From NCBI GenBank assembly GCA_008477525.1, contig SPDT01000010.1:62001-126000 (forward strand): 64,000 bases of DNA, given 5' to 3'. Position numbers and translations under genes: made by a program. The first letter of the stretch is position 1, and each line of letters starts with the position of its first letter. This stretch comes from Hypomyces perniciosus (taxonomy: Eukaryota > Ascomycota > Sordariomycetes > Hypocreales > Hypocreaceae). Below are positions 54,825 through 64,000 of the stretch, one piece after another. The notes beneath the pieces are model-generated. The model was not told the origin of the DNA. It ran no database searches and was given only the letters and a program-made list of their open reading frames with translations.

Positions 54825-56263
54825 CTACAGCTCCTCCAGCTTCCTAATAATTGCAGGTACAGCCTTTGCCGAAGAGACACCCAGTTCCGTTACGACAGCA
54901 GAGATGGACTTGTCCCTGGTGGTGTCGAATAGTAGCCGGAATTCCTCATCCGTGTTCCTCTCTGGGTCAATCTCATTGTAGGTGAGCGAATCTATCGACA
55001 CACGCTCTGTGAAATTGACCGTCTCGCACAGCGAAATAACACGAATTCCGAGATCTGTTGCCGCGGTGGCGATATCACAGGTACCTGCCCGCGCATACAT
55101 AGCTCCGTTACTAAACATGGCCTCTGCAGCGACGAGGAGAGTGGTGGACTCCTGGAGGTTCGTCCGCAGGGCACCGAGGTCTGGGGAGTAAGCCACCGAG
55201 ATCCCTGCGGCAGCCAGTTTCTTGGCGTGGGCGATACCAACACGCTCAAACGGATCATCTACAAGGATGACCTTGAATCGCTTGCCATCTGCCTTGGCCT
55301 TCAAAAGCGCGCGGTCAACGAGGTTGTGATGAGCGTAGGTGAGAACGACGTCATGGTCAGCAATCATTTCGGCGGCGTTTTTGACAATGACAACGTCTGC
55401 AAGAGTGACACGTTCGTGGATGAAACCGTCAATGGACTCGCAGAGGAGTTTCTTGGCGTCAGAGTCGCCCATGTCAATATCGATCTTGCTTATTTGCAGT
55501 TTCAGCCATCTGACGGCATTTCCCATGGAGAAGCACATGGGCCGACATGCCGTGAGATATTCGATCTGGGGGTTGAGAACATGAGAGGTGAAATGTCGAG
55601 ACAAGGTTGTCTTGGGAGGTGTTTCATATAATTCCAGCACCTGTGCAAGTGTCAATGACCATGGAATATTCACCATCGGAGAATCAACTAGGATGGAGTT
55701 ACCTTTTTGAATGCCAAAAGAGTCGCCTCTAACCTTGTGATGCTGTCGCTGATGGTAAAGGTGCTCATCTGCTGGCCCAGAGCCAGAACGATTGGGTGGA
55801 CGTCCTTGTCTGCTTGAGTCATGGTGATCCTTTTGGCCATCGACAAGTGGCTAAAGCATTCTGGGACTGAGGGCTTTGCTTCCTTCGGGGCCGGTACTGG
55901 CACGTCTTGCCGAGAGGCTGCCTTGTTGTTATGGCCTCCTTGCGCTCCATCTTGTTTTTGTTTGGGCTTCCCGCCGCCCTTTCCACCCTCAGTCGGTGCT
56001 CCTGTCCCAGGGGCTTGTGACGTCGGCACAACAACCTTTGCCTGTGCTCTCCTTGCAGCCTTTTCCTCCTTTGCCTTCTTTTTCAGCTCCGCATTGGATA
56101 GCTTCTTCTCTCCTGCCGGCTCACCTGAGGCTGCCTGGGCCTTGTTCTGCTCTTTTTGGCTTTTCTGTTCTTTTTGTTCTTTCTGGGGCTTCTGTTCCTT
56201 TTGCTCCTTCTTCTCTACCACCACCTCGCCCGTTGGCGCAGGCTGGCCGGCTTCTGTCGCCAT
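54825..56263 (-). CDS. gcd2: translation initiation factor eIF2B subunit delta
   Basis: Two exons, 55703-56263 and 54825-55640, 62-bp intron; 458 residues. The N-terminal half is low complexity: KEQKEQK repeats (about 18-45), KKKAKEEKAARRAQAK, and a Gly/Lys/Gln-rich stretch. The eIF2B-alpha/beta/delta core follows with HPIVLALGQQM, then VLELYETPPKTT, CRPMCFSMGNAVRWLK, LTYAHHNLVDRALLKA, VILVDDPFERVGIAHAKKL and VISLCETVNF. The factor is part of the guanine exchange complex for eIF2, and Gcd2 mutants derepress amino-acid synthesis genes in yeast. A TGAGTCA heptamer lies 243 bp upstream of the ATG. Frame extension beyond 56263 would need TTG. Confidence 0.93.
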
Positions 56264-56505
56264 CGAGTGAGCGAGTGAGTCTTTGCGTATGCGATGTTCG
56301 GCCGATTCAATGGCGGGGCGTTTGTGGAGGGGGGAGAATCGTGAGGGCGACAAAAATGGACTCGTATACGACTGAGCAGCTGCCAATCGTCGCAGAAAAT
56401 TATGTATTTGAATGCAGAATGAAAGCTCAGAACCAGAGAAGTAGCCGAGGCGATTTGCCGTGGGTGATGGAGGCTCAGGCTGGACGACACCTGGGAGAGG
56501 TCCTT

Positions 56506-56512
56506 TGAGTCA
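56506..56512. promoter_or_regulatory. TGAGTCA heptamer, possible CPC1/Gcn4 site upstream of GCD2
   Basis: Exact consensus for bZIP CPC1/Gcn4-type binding, 243 bp upstream of the eIF2B-delta start codon. Single copy; function is inference. Confidence 0.4.
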
Positions 56513-57465
56513 CTGCCAAAGAAGATGGGAGTTGGTGGAAATGCCCCGCGCTAAGCCAAGATCTGTCGGTACCTCGATTTTGCTTCACCACAAGCAGCAG
56601 CGACAATGTCATTTTTAGTTGTGAGCCTTCAGATACAGAGGATATTCCAGCAGAGAAAAAGCCATAAGGCAGTGTATTGCATTGTTATTGAATAAAGTGG
56701 TTTTTTTTTCCATCTTCATCTATGGAGGAATTGCAGTAGGCCGTAGAGCAGAACCACTGGCAACTGAGGCCCCAACCACACAAAACACCACAGTGATACT
56801 GAATACTGTATAAGCAAGCATATCACTTGGGATGGACCCATGCTCTGACGAAGATATGTTTGTATTGGCACGACGTAGTATATTAAATCAAGATGTCATT
56901 CATGATCGTGAAGCCTCGCGTACAACGCAGTTCAGGCTGCTAAATGTCTGAGTTACAATACCAGGTATATCGATAAATCACTATAGCAAAATTTGTCGAC
57001 GTGAGCATCCTTCTTCACGCCAGCCCGCAAGGGACCATCCGCAATGAAAGAAAAAAGATATCCCAGAAGGAATCAAAAGAGTTCCAAAAATTCCCTCACC
57101 AGACGAATCCAATGAAGAGTGGTCCATGAATAGTTTTCAACTAGCAAAATTCCTCTCTCAGCTTATCGCTTCACGGAGAAGGAAAACGCCCGTGCACTTG
57201 GATAGGGAAGAAAGGAAGAAAAGGAATCTGAAAAGTCGGGAGGGAAGCCGGTTATTTATACTGCTCTGTGGGTCGCCCAAATCAGTAGCTTACATAAACC
57301 GGGTTTGCGTTTTGTCATATGTTTCGCTGGCCAGGCAACCACGTACCCAGTATCAGCCGTAGGGCATTTTCACTGCAAGAAGGCTTGCTCGAGAAGGGTC
57401 AACTTGCAAATTGGCAGGAACATGGCCTCTTGATGTCATGATACGAAGTATTCCGACTCATATTC

Positions 57466-57472
57466 TGACTCA
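57466..57472. promoter_or_regulatory. TGACTCA heptamer, probable CPC1/Gcn4 site of ARG7
   Basis: Exact consensus, 437 bp upstream of the ornithine acetyltransferase start codon. Confidence 0.45.
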
Positions 57473-57797
57473 TCGAAATGCCGATTTGGTGGACTTGCTC
57501 GGTTTAGGTCAACAGAAAATCATGTGCTCCTATTCCATACTCTGCGACATATGAAGTACTGCTACTATTACATACAACTACCAAATGACCTTTCAGACAC
57601 CATGCAGCAAACTCCTCCCTTGGACCCCAAATTGCTGGTTCAAATTCCAGAAATATTTCCAAAAATGAACACGAATTCTCTTCTTTTATCAACAGAAATT
57701 TGCAGCATCAATTCCATCATCTGACGCTTCCGTTGGCTGCCATGACATGACCCCGTCTAGGTTAGAGGCAGTAGGTAATAGTAAACATGTATGTATT

Positions 57798-57804
57798 TGA
57801 CTCA
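57798..57804. promoter_or_regulatory. TGACTCA heptamer, probable CPC1/Gcn4 site of ARG7
   Basis: Exact consensus only 105 bp upstream of the start codon, at a usual distance for cross-pathway control of amino-acid genes. Together with the copy at 57466 it makes a good case for regulation by CPC1. Confidence 0.6.
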
Positions 57805-57908
57805 CCAAATCTACTAAACAAGCAGCCCCAGCGGCATAATTCACCGCAGTTCGTACTGCGGCTTACACGCTTCGAACCTTCATCTCTGATCATATCAATT
57901 CATGCGCC

Positions 57909-59326
57909 ATGCTGAAGTTCAAGCGTGCATACTCCTCTGGCCTTTCTGGCGTTATCCCACAGGCCAAGTTAAAGTATGTGCCAACTTCTGGCACATATCC
58001 CAAGGGCTTCCTCGCCTCAGGCATTTTCGTTGGTGTTAAGCCCGGCAACACCAGCAAGCCAGACCTCGCCCTGGTGACGTCTGACCGGCCATGCTCTGCT
58101 GCTGCAGTCTTCACCAAGAACAAGTTCCAGGCAGCACCTGTTACGTTCAGCCGCAAGTTGCTTCAGAGCAAGGCCAATGCTGGTCTGCGAAGCGTCATTG
58201 TCAACTCGGGCAATGCCAATGCCGTTACCGGTGTCGGAGGCCTTGAGGATGCCGCGACGATGGCCCGGACGACGGACCACAGAGTCGGCAGCGAGGATTC
58301 GACCATTGTGATGAGCACGGGCGTTATTGGGCAGAGGTAAAAGATTTTCATTGAGGCCAATTGGCCTGTCAGTGGCCGACACAAATTTGCTGATTCGTCC
58401 ATAATGCTAGGCTTCCTATCCAGAAGATTGTGGACCACATCCCGGTGGCATACCACCAGGCTGGCGATTCGCATAAGCACTGGCTGGATTGCGCCAAGGC
58501 GATTTGCACCACTGACACGTTCCCGAAGCTCATTTCCAAGTCCTTTGAGTTGCCCTCATCTCCTGGTGTGGAGTATCGCATTGCCGGCATGACCAAGGGT
58601 GCCGGCATGATGGCACCCAACTTGGCGACCATGCTCACCATCCTGGCGACTGACGCACCCATCGCCCCAGGTCTCATGACTCCTCTGCTCAGGTACTCTG
58701 TGGACCGCTCATTTAACGCCCTGACCATTGATGGCGACACTTCAACCAACGACACTGTATCGCTGTTTGCCAACGGTGCTGCCGGTGGTAAGGAGTTGTC
58801 GTCCGAGAACTCGCCGGACTATGAGACCTTCAGGACTGTCTTGACAGACTTCTCTGCCGAGTTGGCCAAGTATCTCGTCCGTGACGGCGAGGGCGCTACC
58901 AAGTTCGTCACCATCCGCGTCATCGACAGCGCCTCAGAAGAGGCCGCCCGAGAGGTCGCCCGCGCCATTGCTCGCTCACCGCTCGTCAAGACAGCCCTGT
59001 ATGGCAAGGACGCCAACTGGGGCCGTATTCTGTGCGCCGCTGGCTATTCGCTCATCTCGCCCCCTGGCCAGCCCATCAACGACGTCCCGGAGATTGTTCC
59101 TGAGCGGACCAGTGTCTCTTTTATCCCCACGGACGGCTCCTCTGAGCTGAAGCTGCTGGTAAATGGCGAGCCAGAGCAGGTTAATGAGGAGCGAGCGAGC
59201 GAGATTCTTGAGATGGAGGATCTGGAAATCCTGGTGAGGTTAGGAACCGGTGACAAGAGCACTGTCCATTGGACGTGTGACTTCAGTCACGACTATGTTA
59301 CCATTAATGGTGACTACAGGACGTAG
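57909..59326 (+). CDS. arg7: mitochondrial ornithine acetyltransferase / N-acetylglutamate synthase (ArgJ)
   Basis: Two exons, 57909-58336 and 58411-59326, 74-bp intron; 447 residues. The N-terminal [14 protein letters not shown] is a mitochondrial presequence. The ArgJ family body follows: [42 protein letters not shown] (restored by splicing), [12 protein letters not shown], and the autoprocessing site LATM with the nucleophilic Thr216. Then [16 protein letters not shown] and [12 protein letters not shown]. The proenzyme cleaves itself before Thr216. It transfers acetyl from N-acetylornithine to glutamate, the cyclic route of arginine synthesis in the matrix. Two upstream TGACTCA boxes suggest cross-pathway control. 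Confidence 0.96.
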
Positions 59327-59578
59327 ATGTGCCCCCAAAGGCCTCTATAGATAGGATAGAAAACGGCTGAAAAAGACGCCGGGAGTAATAGGACGGCGTT
59401 CGAATGAAATCGTAGTAAAATTTTCCGTATATCTAGTTCTGCTGTCTATCGCCGGCCTAGATGGCATACCTCCAATCCCATCATTTCTCTTTCCAAAAGA
59501 AACCGACACCAAAAGAAATATATGCACAGAAATAGACCGTACTCCAAACTCCCACCTTACACAATTCTTCACGCGAGT

Positions 59579-60332
59579 CTAAGCACTCAGCGTCCCCTTG
59601 GTACTCGGCACCTCACCCTCCTTCCCCTGAACCCGCGTCGTCGCCATCCTAATCGCAACAGCCAATGCCTTGAATGCACTCTCTGCCCTATGGTGGTCAT
59701 TGTCACCACGGAGGCAATCCACGTGCAAGGTAATACGCGCAGCCTGGGCGAAGCTCTGCAGGCAGTGTGGGACCATCTCAGTGCTCAGCTGGCCAAGGAA
59801 CTCGCGCTTGAGGCCTAGATCGACGACACTGTAGGGCCGGTTGGACAGGTCGACGACGGCGCGGGAGAGGGCCTCGTCGAGGGGAGCGTAAGCGTAGCCG
59901 AAGCGGGCGACGCCAGTGAGGGCGCCGAGGGCTTTGGCGAAGGTGTAGCCCACGGCGATGCAGCAATCTTCGGCAGTGTGGTGGTCGTCAACTAGAAGAG
60001 TCATGCAGGTTAGCAAGATGACGGGGATCGTGAGAATGGAGGAGAGAGTGGGAGGACGGACTATGGAGGTCGCCTTTGCAGTTTAGGGCCATGCTCCAGC
60101 CGGCGTGCTTGGCCAGGGCGTGGAGCATGTGGTCCAGGAAGCCAATGCCAGTGTTTATGGATATGATTTGCGATTTGCTGTTTTGGGAGGCGTGCGAAGT
60201 GGTGGCCTCGAGGAGTCGAGGGTCGGTATCGGCAGGCAATTCGCCGCCATCGATGTTGAGGGCGATCTGGATCTTGGTCTCGTTGGTATCGCGGGCGAGA
60301 GCCGCAGCGCGGACGGGGGCAGCAGAGGCCAT
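59579..60332 (-). CDS. his3: imidazoleglycerol-phosphate dehydratase
   Basis: Two exons, 60062-60332 and 59579-59991, 70-bp intron; 227 residues. After a short Ala-rich start the HisB/HIS3 motifs appear: [31 protein letters not shown] (restored by splicing), [38 protein letters not shown] and [20 protein letters not shown]. The two His-rich motifs bind Mn2+ in the active site. It catalyses the dehydration step in histidine synthesis. The intron begins with GTCCGT. It is divergent from CUT9 across 460 bp. Confidence 0.96.
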
Positions 60333-60792
60333 TGTTGTTTTGTATAGTTGCGATATCTTGCAATACTGATTTTGGTGTTTAGGTAGGTTAGATGAATAAT
60401 AAATCTTCTCTTAGTGGTGGAGGAGGGAGACTGGCTCACCCAAGCTCCTGTATCGGAGGGCCGTCAACTCAACTGAACTCTTTTTCAGCCAGCGCTATCT
60501 ATGTGTTGAGGGGTTCTGTTGGATGCGCTGAAGCTACCCCGCTATCTACTCTGCCTACCCCCCTCAGAGCCCCTGTAGCAGCTTCTCCCCACTCCCTAAT
60601 GGTCCTTCGTTTACGCGCCTTGGAAACTCGTCGCGTCCAACAAGCCATCAGCAACGACATCGAGATTCTGTTGGTGTTTTGGAATTGTGCGGCAGAACAC
60701 CCAATAATGCCGTGCTGCTGAGAGCTTTGTGTTGGAATCACTCCCTTTGGCTTCTTCTTTCCTTTCTTGTCTACTTTATCAACGCTTGGACG
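60333..60792. other. divergent promoter between HIS3 and CUT9
   Basis: 460 bp. I found no perfect TGACTCA here, unlike the ARG7 promoter. Nothing else recognised. Confidence 0.5.
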
Positions 60793-62733
60793 ATGGAGAA
60801 ATTTTTAAGAGAGTGGAGGCAAGATGCCCTTAACAAGGCACAGTACGAGTCGGCCATCTTCATTGGAGACAAGCTCCTTGCCTTGACCAGTCAGTAGCAG
60901 AGCAAACCAAACAACCCCATTTCTACCGAGTTCTCTGACTAACGATACGTTCTTACACTCCCAGATGACGATAACGACGCCTTCTGGCTGGCCCAAGTCC
61001 ATTTCGCGACGGGAAACTATACACGAGCCCAGGCATTCCTATCCAAACAAGACCTCATCTCGCGCAACCCAGCCTGCCGCTACCTCGCCGGCCACTGCCT
61101 GATCAAACAATCACGATTCGAAGAGGCCCTTGTCGTGCTCGGAGAGCGCAATCCGACGCATCTCATATCCAACGGTCCGAGTAATAAGCGGAAAGCATCG
61201 ACGGCCCAGGTGCGAAATGGGCGGAAACCTGATGATGATGCCGTTGATGGGGAGACGGCGACCCGACGGTTCGAGGCGGCCATGTGTTTCCTGAGGGGTA
61301 TCTGCTACGCTAAGCAGAATGCCTTTGACCGGGCCAAGGAGTGCTACAAGGATGCTGTGCGGATCGACGTGCGGTGTTTCGAGGCTTTCCAGCAGCTGAT
61401 GAAGAACTCGCTCCTATCGCCGGACGAGGAGTGGCAGTTCCTAGACAGCCTGGATTTTGATTCAATACATCTTCCCGGGGATCCCAAGGTCTCTCAAGAG
61501 GCGGCTGAGTTCACGAGGATGCTGTACACAACGCGGTTATCCAAATATAGGAATCCGGCTGCTTTCGAGACGGCTTACGACTCGCTGTCGACGCACTATC
61601 AACTGGCCTCCAACCCCGACCTGCAGCTTGCTCGAGCAGATCTGCTGTATACGCAGTGCCGATACCGAGATGCCTTGGCCATTACCAACTCGATTTTAGA
61701 AGAGGACAAGTATAATTTTGCCATATATCCTGTCCATCTGGCATGTCTATACGAGCTCAAGATGAAGAATTTGTTGTTCTTGGTGGCGCATGATCTGGCG
61801 GATAGCCATCCAGACGAGCCGTGCACGTGGTTGGCGGTGGGTATCTACTATTTCTCTATCGACAAGATTGCAGAAGCGAGGAGGTATTTCAGCAAGGCCA
61901 GCATGATGGACGCGCACTTTGGTCCTGCGTGGATAGGATTTGCGCATACCTTTGCGGAAGAGGGAGAGCATGATCAAGCTATTTCGGCATACTCGACAGC
62001 AGCGCGGCTCTTCATGGGCACGCACCTGCCACAGATTTTCTTGGGGATGCAGAACCACGCGCTGAACAACATGACGATTGCAGAGGAATTTCTCAAGACG
62101 GCCTACGGACTATGCAAGACGGATCCTCTACTGTTGAACGAGATGGGCATTGTGAAGTACCATCAGGACAAGCCGAAGGAGGCGGTTCAGTATTTCACGG
62201 CGGCCCTTAAGGTGGCAGACGAAAATGACAGCGAACCATCAGCATGGCTTGCGGCACGCACAAACCTGGGACACGCTTTCCGGCGGCTGCGACATTTCAA
62301 CAGAGCATTGGCGGAGTTTGACGAGGTGCTGCGGGTGGGTGGAAAGGATGCGGCCATATTCAGCGCCAAGGGGCTCATTTTGATGGAGCAGAACCGGCCT
62401 GAGGAAGCGGTCACAGTACTGCATGAAGCCTTGGCGGTTCATCCGCAGGACAGCATTGCGACGGAGCTCTTGAACAAGGCGTTGGAGGAGACGGCGTTGA
62501 TGGATGGCGCTGCGGAGGAGGAGGCCGAGGAGTTGGCTGAATTTGAGCATCACTTGGGCCGGAAGAAGCTCGAGGCGACCCGCAAAGTTAACGGCAACAG
62601 GGCCGGTCGAGGCATGCTGGACAAGGGAAAGGGGAGAGTAGGCAGGCGGCGGACGATGCTGCTGGATGAGGAGGACGAAGACAAGGCAGAGGTGACAATG
62701 GACATGACTGACGATGATGACGACGAGGTCTAG
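60793..62733 (+). CDS. cut9: anaphase-promoting complex TPR subunit Cut9/Cdc16 (APC6)
   Basis: Two exons, 60793-60889 and 60965-62733, 75-bp intron; 621 residues. MEKFLREWRQDALNKAQYESAIFIGDKLLALT begins the family's N-terminal helix pair, and at least ten TPR-like units follow, with typical W-x2-L-G/A-x2-Y and A-F/Y-x8-A-x4-P spacing (ACLYELKMKNLL, WLAVGIYYFSIDKIAEARRY, WIGFAHTFAEEGEHDQAISA, LLNEMGIVKYHQDKPKEAVQ, RTNLGHAFRRLRHFNRALAE). A basic/acidic C-terminal tail ends in DDDDDEV. The protein is a scaffold of the APC/C ubiquitin ligase arm. The splice donor is GTCAGT. Cdc27/Cdc23 are the other family members; the EWQFLDSL and overall length favour Cut9. Confidence 0.88.
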
Positions 62734-63510
62734 AAGGCGTTGGACAGGCATGAGGACATCGCAGAGGGACTGTGGGGAGAACATGGAGTTGGTCTGGTTT
62801 ACAGGGTGCGGCGTTATGGTGGATAACTTTATCTTTTGTCTGATGGGCATGACGACCGACCCCACGTCGAAAATGGCATGGTTTAGTGTTGAATACAATA
62901 CATATATGTATAGTCAATTCTTACTCTGTCCGGATAGATATGACGGGCATTACCACTACAAGTACTCTGGGCATTACTAATCGTCAATAGGATCCGCATA
63001 ATAGTTCATATTCGCATTCGGTTGCCGAATACATCACCGTATGGAGAATGGTGTAGTGGAGTTACGGAGCTATCGGGGTGGGGAAACCGGCGCCGCAATA
63101 GCATAAGGATTTGGTGCGAGACCCCGCACATTGGAGGGCCCACTCAGGCCCACTCAGGTCTTTATCCCGAGGTCTCCAGAACTCCAGACAGGGAACTCTT
63201 GTCCTACTCTTTGCCCAACTCTTTGCCCAGGATCCAACACAGACCAACACACAATAGGCTCTGGTTGGCTGGGTTTTCGAGACGCTGCAGATGACATGGA
63301 CAAGGAGCCCAAGATGCGTTGTCCTCGGCTAGCTATGGTTGACCGGCAGAGCGGGTATAAAAGGTGGCTGGTCTGGTGTAAGTCTTGGGACTCGGGAGAG
63401 TTTGTTGGAGGATATCTCTGACAAGGACTCAGAGATAAGATTAAACTTGGACTGTTTTGTGCTTATCAGATCCGTCTTTTGTTTTCCAAAAGTGCAGTTG
63501 ACCTGCAATC
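62734..63510. other. intergenic
   Basis: 777 bp with CUT9 3' UTR and promoter of the acetoacetyl-CoA synthetase gene. A short GGCCCACTCA direct duplication is seen near 63137-63156. No gene. Confidence 0.5.
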
Positions 63511-64000
63511 ATGGATATGAACAAGATGCCGCGAAAGCTCTGGGAGCATCCCGATCCCAAGAGCACAAACATGTGGGCGTTCATGCAAGAGGCCAACAAA
63601 ACTTGTGGTCTCAATCTACAGGTAAGACATGAGAGACAGACATGAGACACACACTCCATAGGACGCTCATACCAAACAACATACTTACAATCTCGGACAG
63701 TGCTTCAACGACCTCTACAAATGGTCCTGCGACAACCGCGCCCAGTTCTACGGCCTGCTCTGGAACTTCAGACCCTATATCCACGAGGGCAACTACACCA
63801 CCGTCGTTGATGAATCGATCCCCATATCGAAACTCCCGCGGTGGTTCGAAGGCGTGCGCATGAATTGGACCGAGAACTTCCTTTACATGCCCGGGCAAAC
63901 TCCTGGAGAGCGGTCCACACGCTTGAAGGAGGATGCTAACATTGCGATGACGGAGGTCCGCGAGGGGAGCACATCAATTCGACATGTCTCGTGGGGGGAG
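63511..64000 (+). CDS. acetoacetyl-CoA synthetase, N-terminal part (cut by window edge)
   Basis: Exon 1 is 63511-63621; exon 2 starts at 63701 and stays open to the window end; 137 residues visible. MPRKLWEHPDPKSTNMWAFMQEANK, CGLNLQ/CFNDLYKWSCDNR and LPRWFEGVRMNWTENFLYM match the ACAS N-terminal domain of acetoacetate-CoA ligases (about 680 residues in full), which activate acetoacetate for leucine or ketone-body use. The AMP-binding motifs lie outside the window, so activity cannot be judged. The final HVSWGE is where the adenylation domain begins. Confidence 0.85.

Larger units (their letters stand above)
56264..57908. other. divergent intergenic region between GCD2 and ARG7
   Basis: 1.6 kb without a supported gene. 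It contains three exact AP-1/Gcn4-type heptamers (56506, 57466 and 57798) and a TACGAAGTA motif near 57442. A 78-codon frame at 57126-57362 looks random. Confidence 0.6.

Overview
This is a gene-dense stretch of nuclear chromosome from a filamentous ascomycete, most likely a sordariomycete and plausibly a member of the Hypocreales. The evidence is short introns (about 50-140 bp) with GTANGT donors, CTAAC/CTGAC-like branch sites and YAG acceptors, a Zn2Cys6 regulator, fungal housekeeping orthologues on both strands with no operons, and long intergenic gaps without genes. The species assignment is an inference. I rebuilt all multi-exon genes by hand; the joined reading frames close exactly in every case.

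Layout. 1-5 kb: an alpha/beta hydrolase cut by the left edge, a Zn2Cys6 transcription factor, and the rRNA-processing factor Rrp15. 5-11 kb: mitochondrial ferredoxin Yah1, the outer-membrane fusion factor Ugo1, and the COMPASS subunit Shg1 with a very long RS/RD-rich tail. 11-19 kb: a triose-phosphate-transporter-like membrane protein with a 6-nt microexon, a membrane-anchored ubiquitin protease, and trimethyllysine dioxygenase (carnitine synthesis, ten exons). 19-30 kb: an orphan beta-trefoil-like protein, a sugar-alcohol SDR, calcineurin A, a broken DUF3669 gene, a single-pass membrane protein and a methyltransferase. 30-40 kb: a secreted type-B carboxylesterase, cystathionine gamma-synthase, an AT-rich MITE-like inverted-repeat element and a secreted GH79 beta-glucuronidase. 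40-48 kb: an intron-containing tRNA-Ala(AGC), a proteasome assembly chaperone divergent from the DEAH helicase Dhr1/Ecm16, and Mediator Med6 divergent from an MMTAG-domain protein. 48-64 kb: a 1,777-residue sacsin-type ATPase whose C-terminus carries a metzincin-spaced HExxHxxxxxH motif, a small complex I subunit, eIF2B-delta, ornithine acetyltransferase, IGP dehydratase (HIS3), the APC/C subunit Cut9/Cdc16, and acetoacetyl-CoA synthetase cut by the right edge.

There is no biosynthetic cluster, CRISPR array or intact transposon. Functional links are loose: three amino-acid synthesis genes (STR2-, ARG7- and HIS3-like) and eIF2B-delta all belong to the cross-pathway (general amino acid) control network, and consensus TGACTCA boxes lie upstream of ARG7 and eIF2B-delta. 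The observations most worth pursuing are the 6-nt microexon, the ATPase-HExxH architecture, and a recurrent TACGAAGTA motif in non-coding DNA that appears as a clean 7-nt insertion in only one arm of the MITE.
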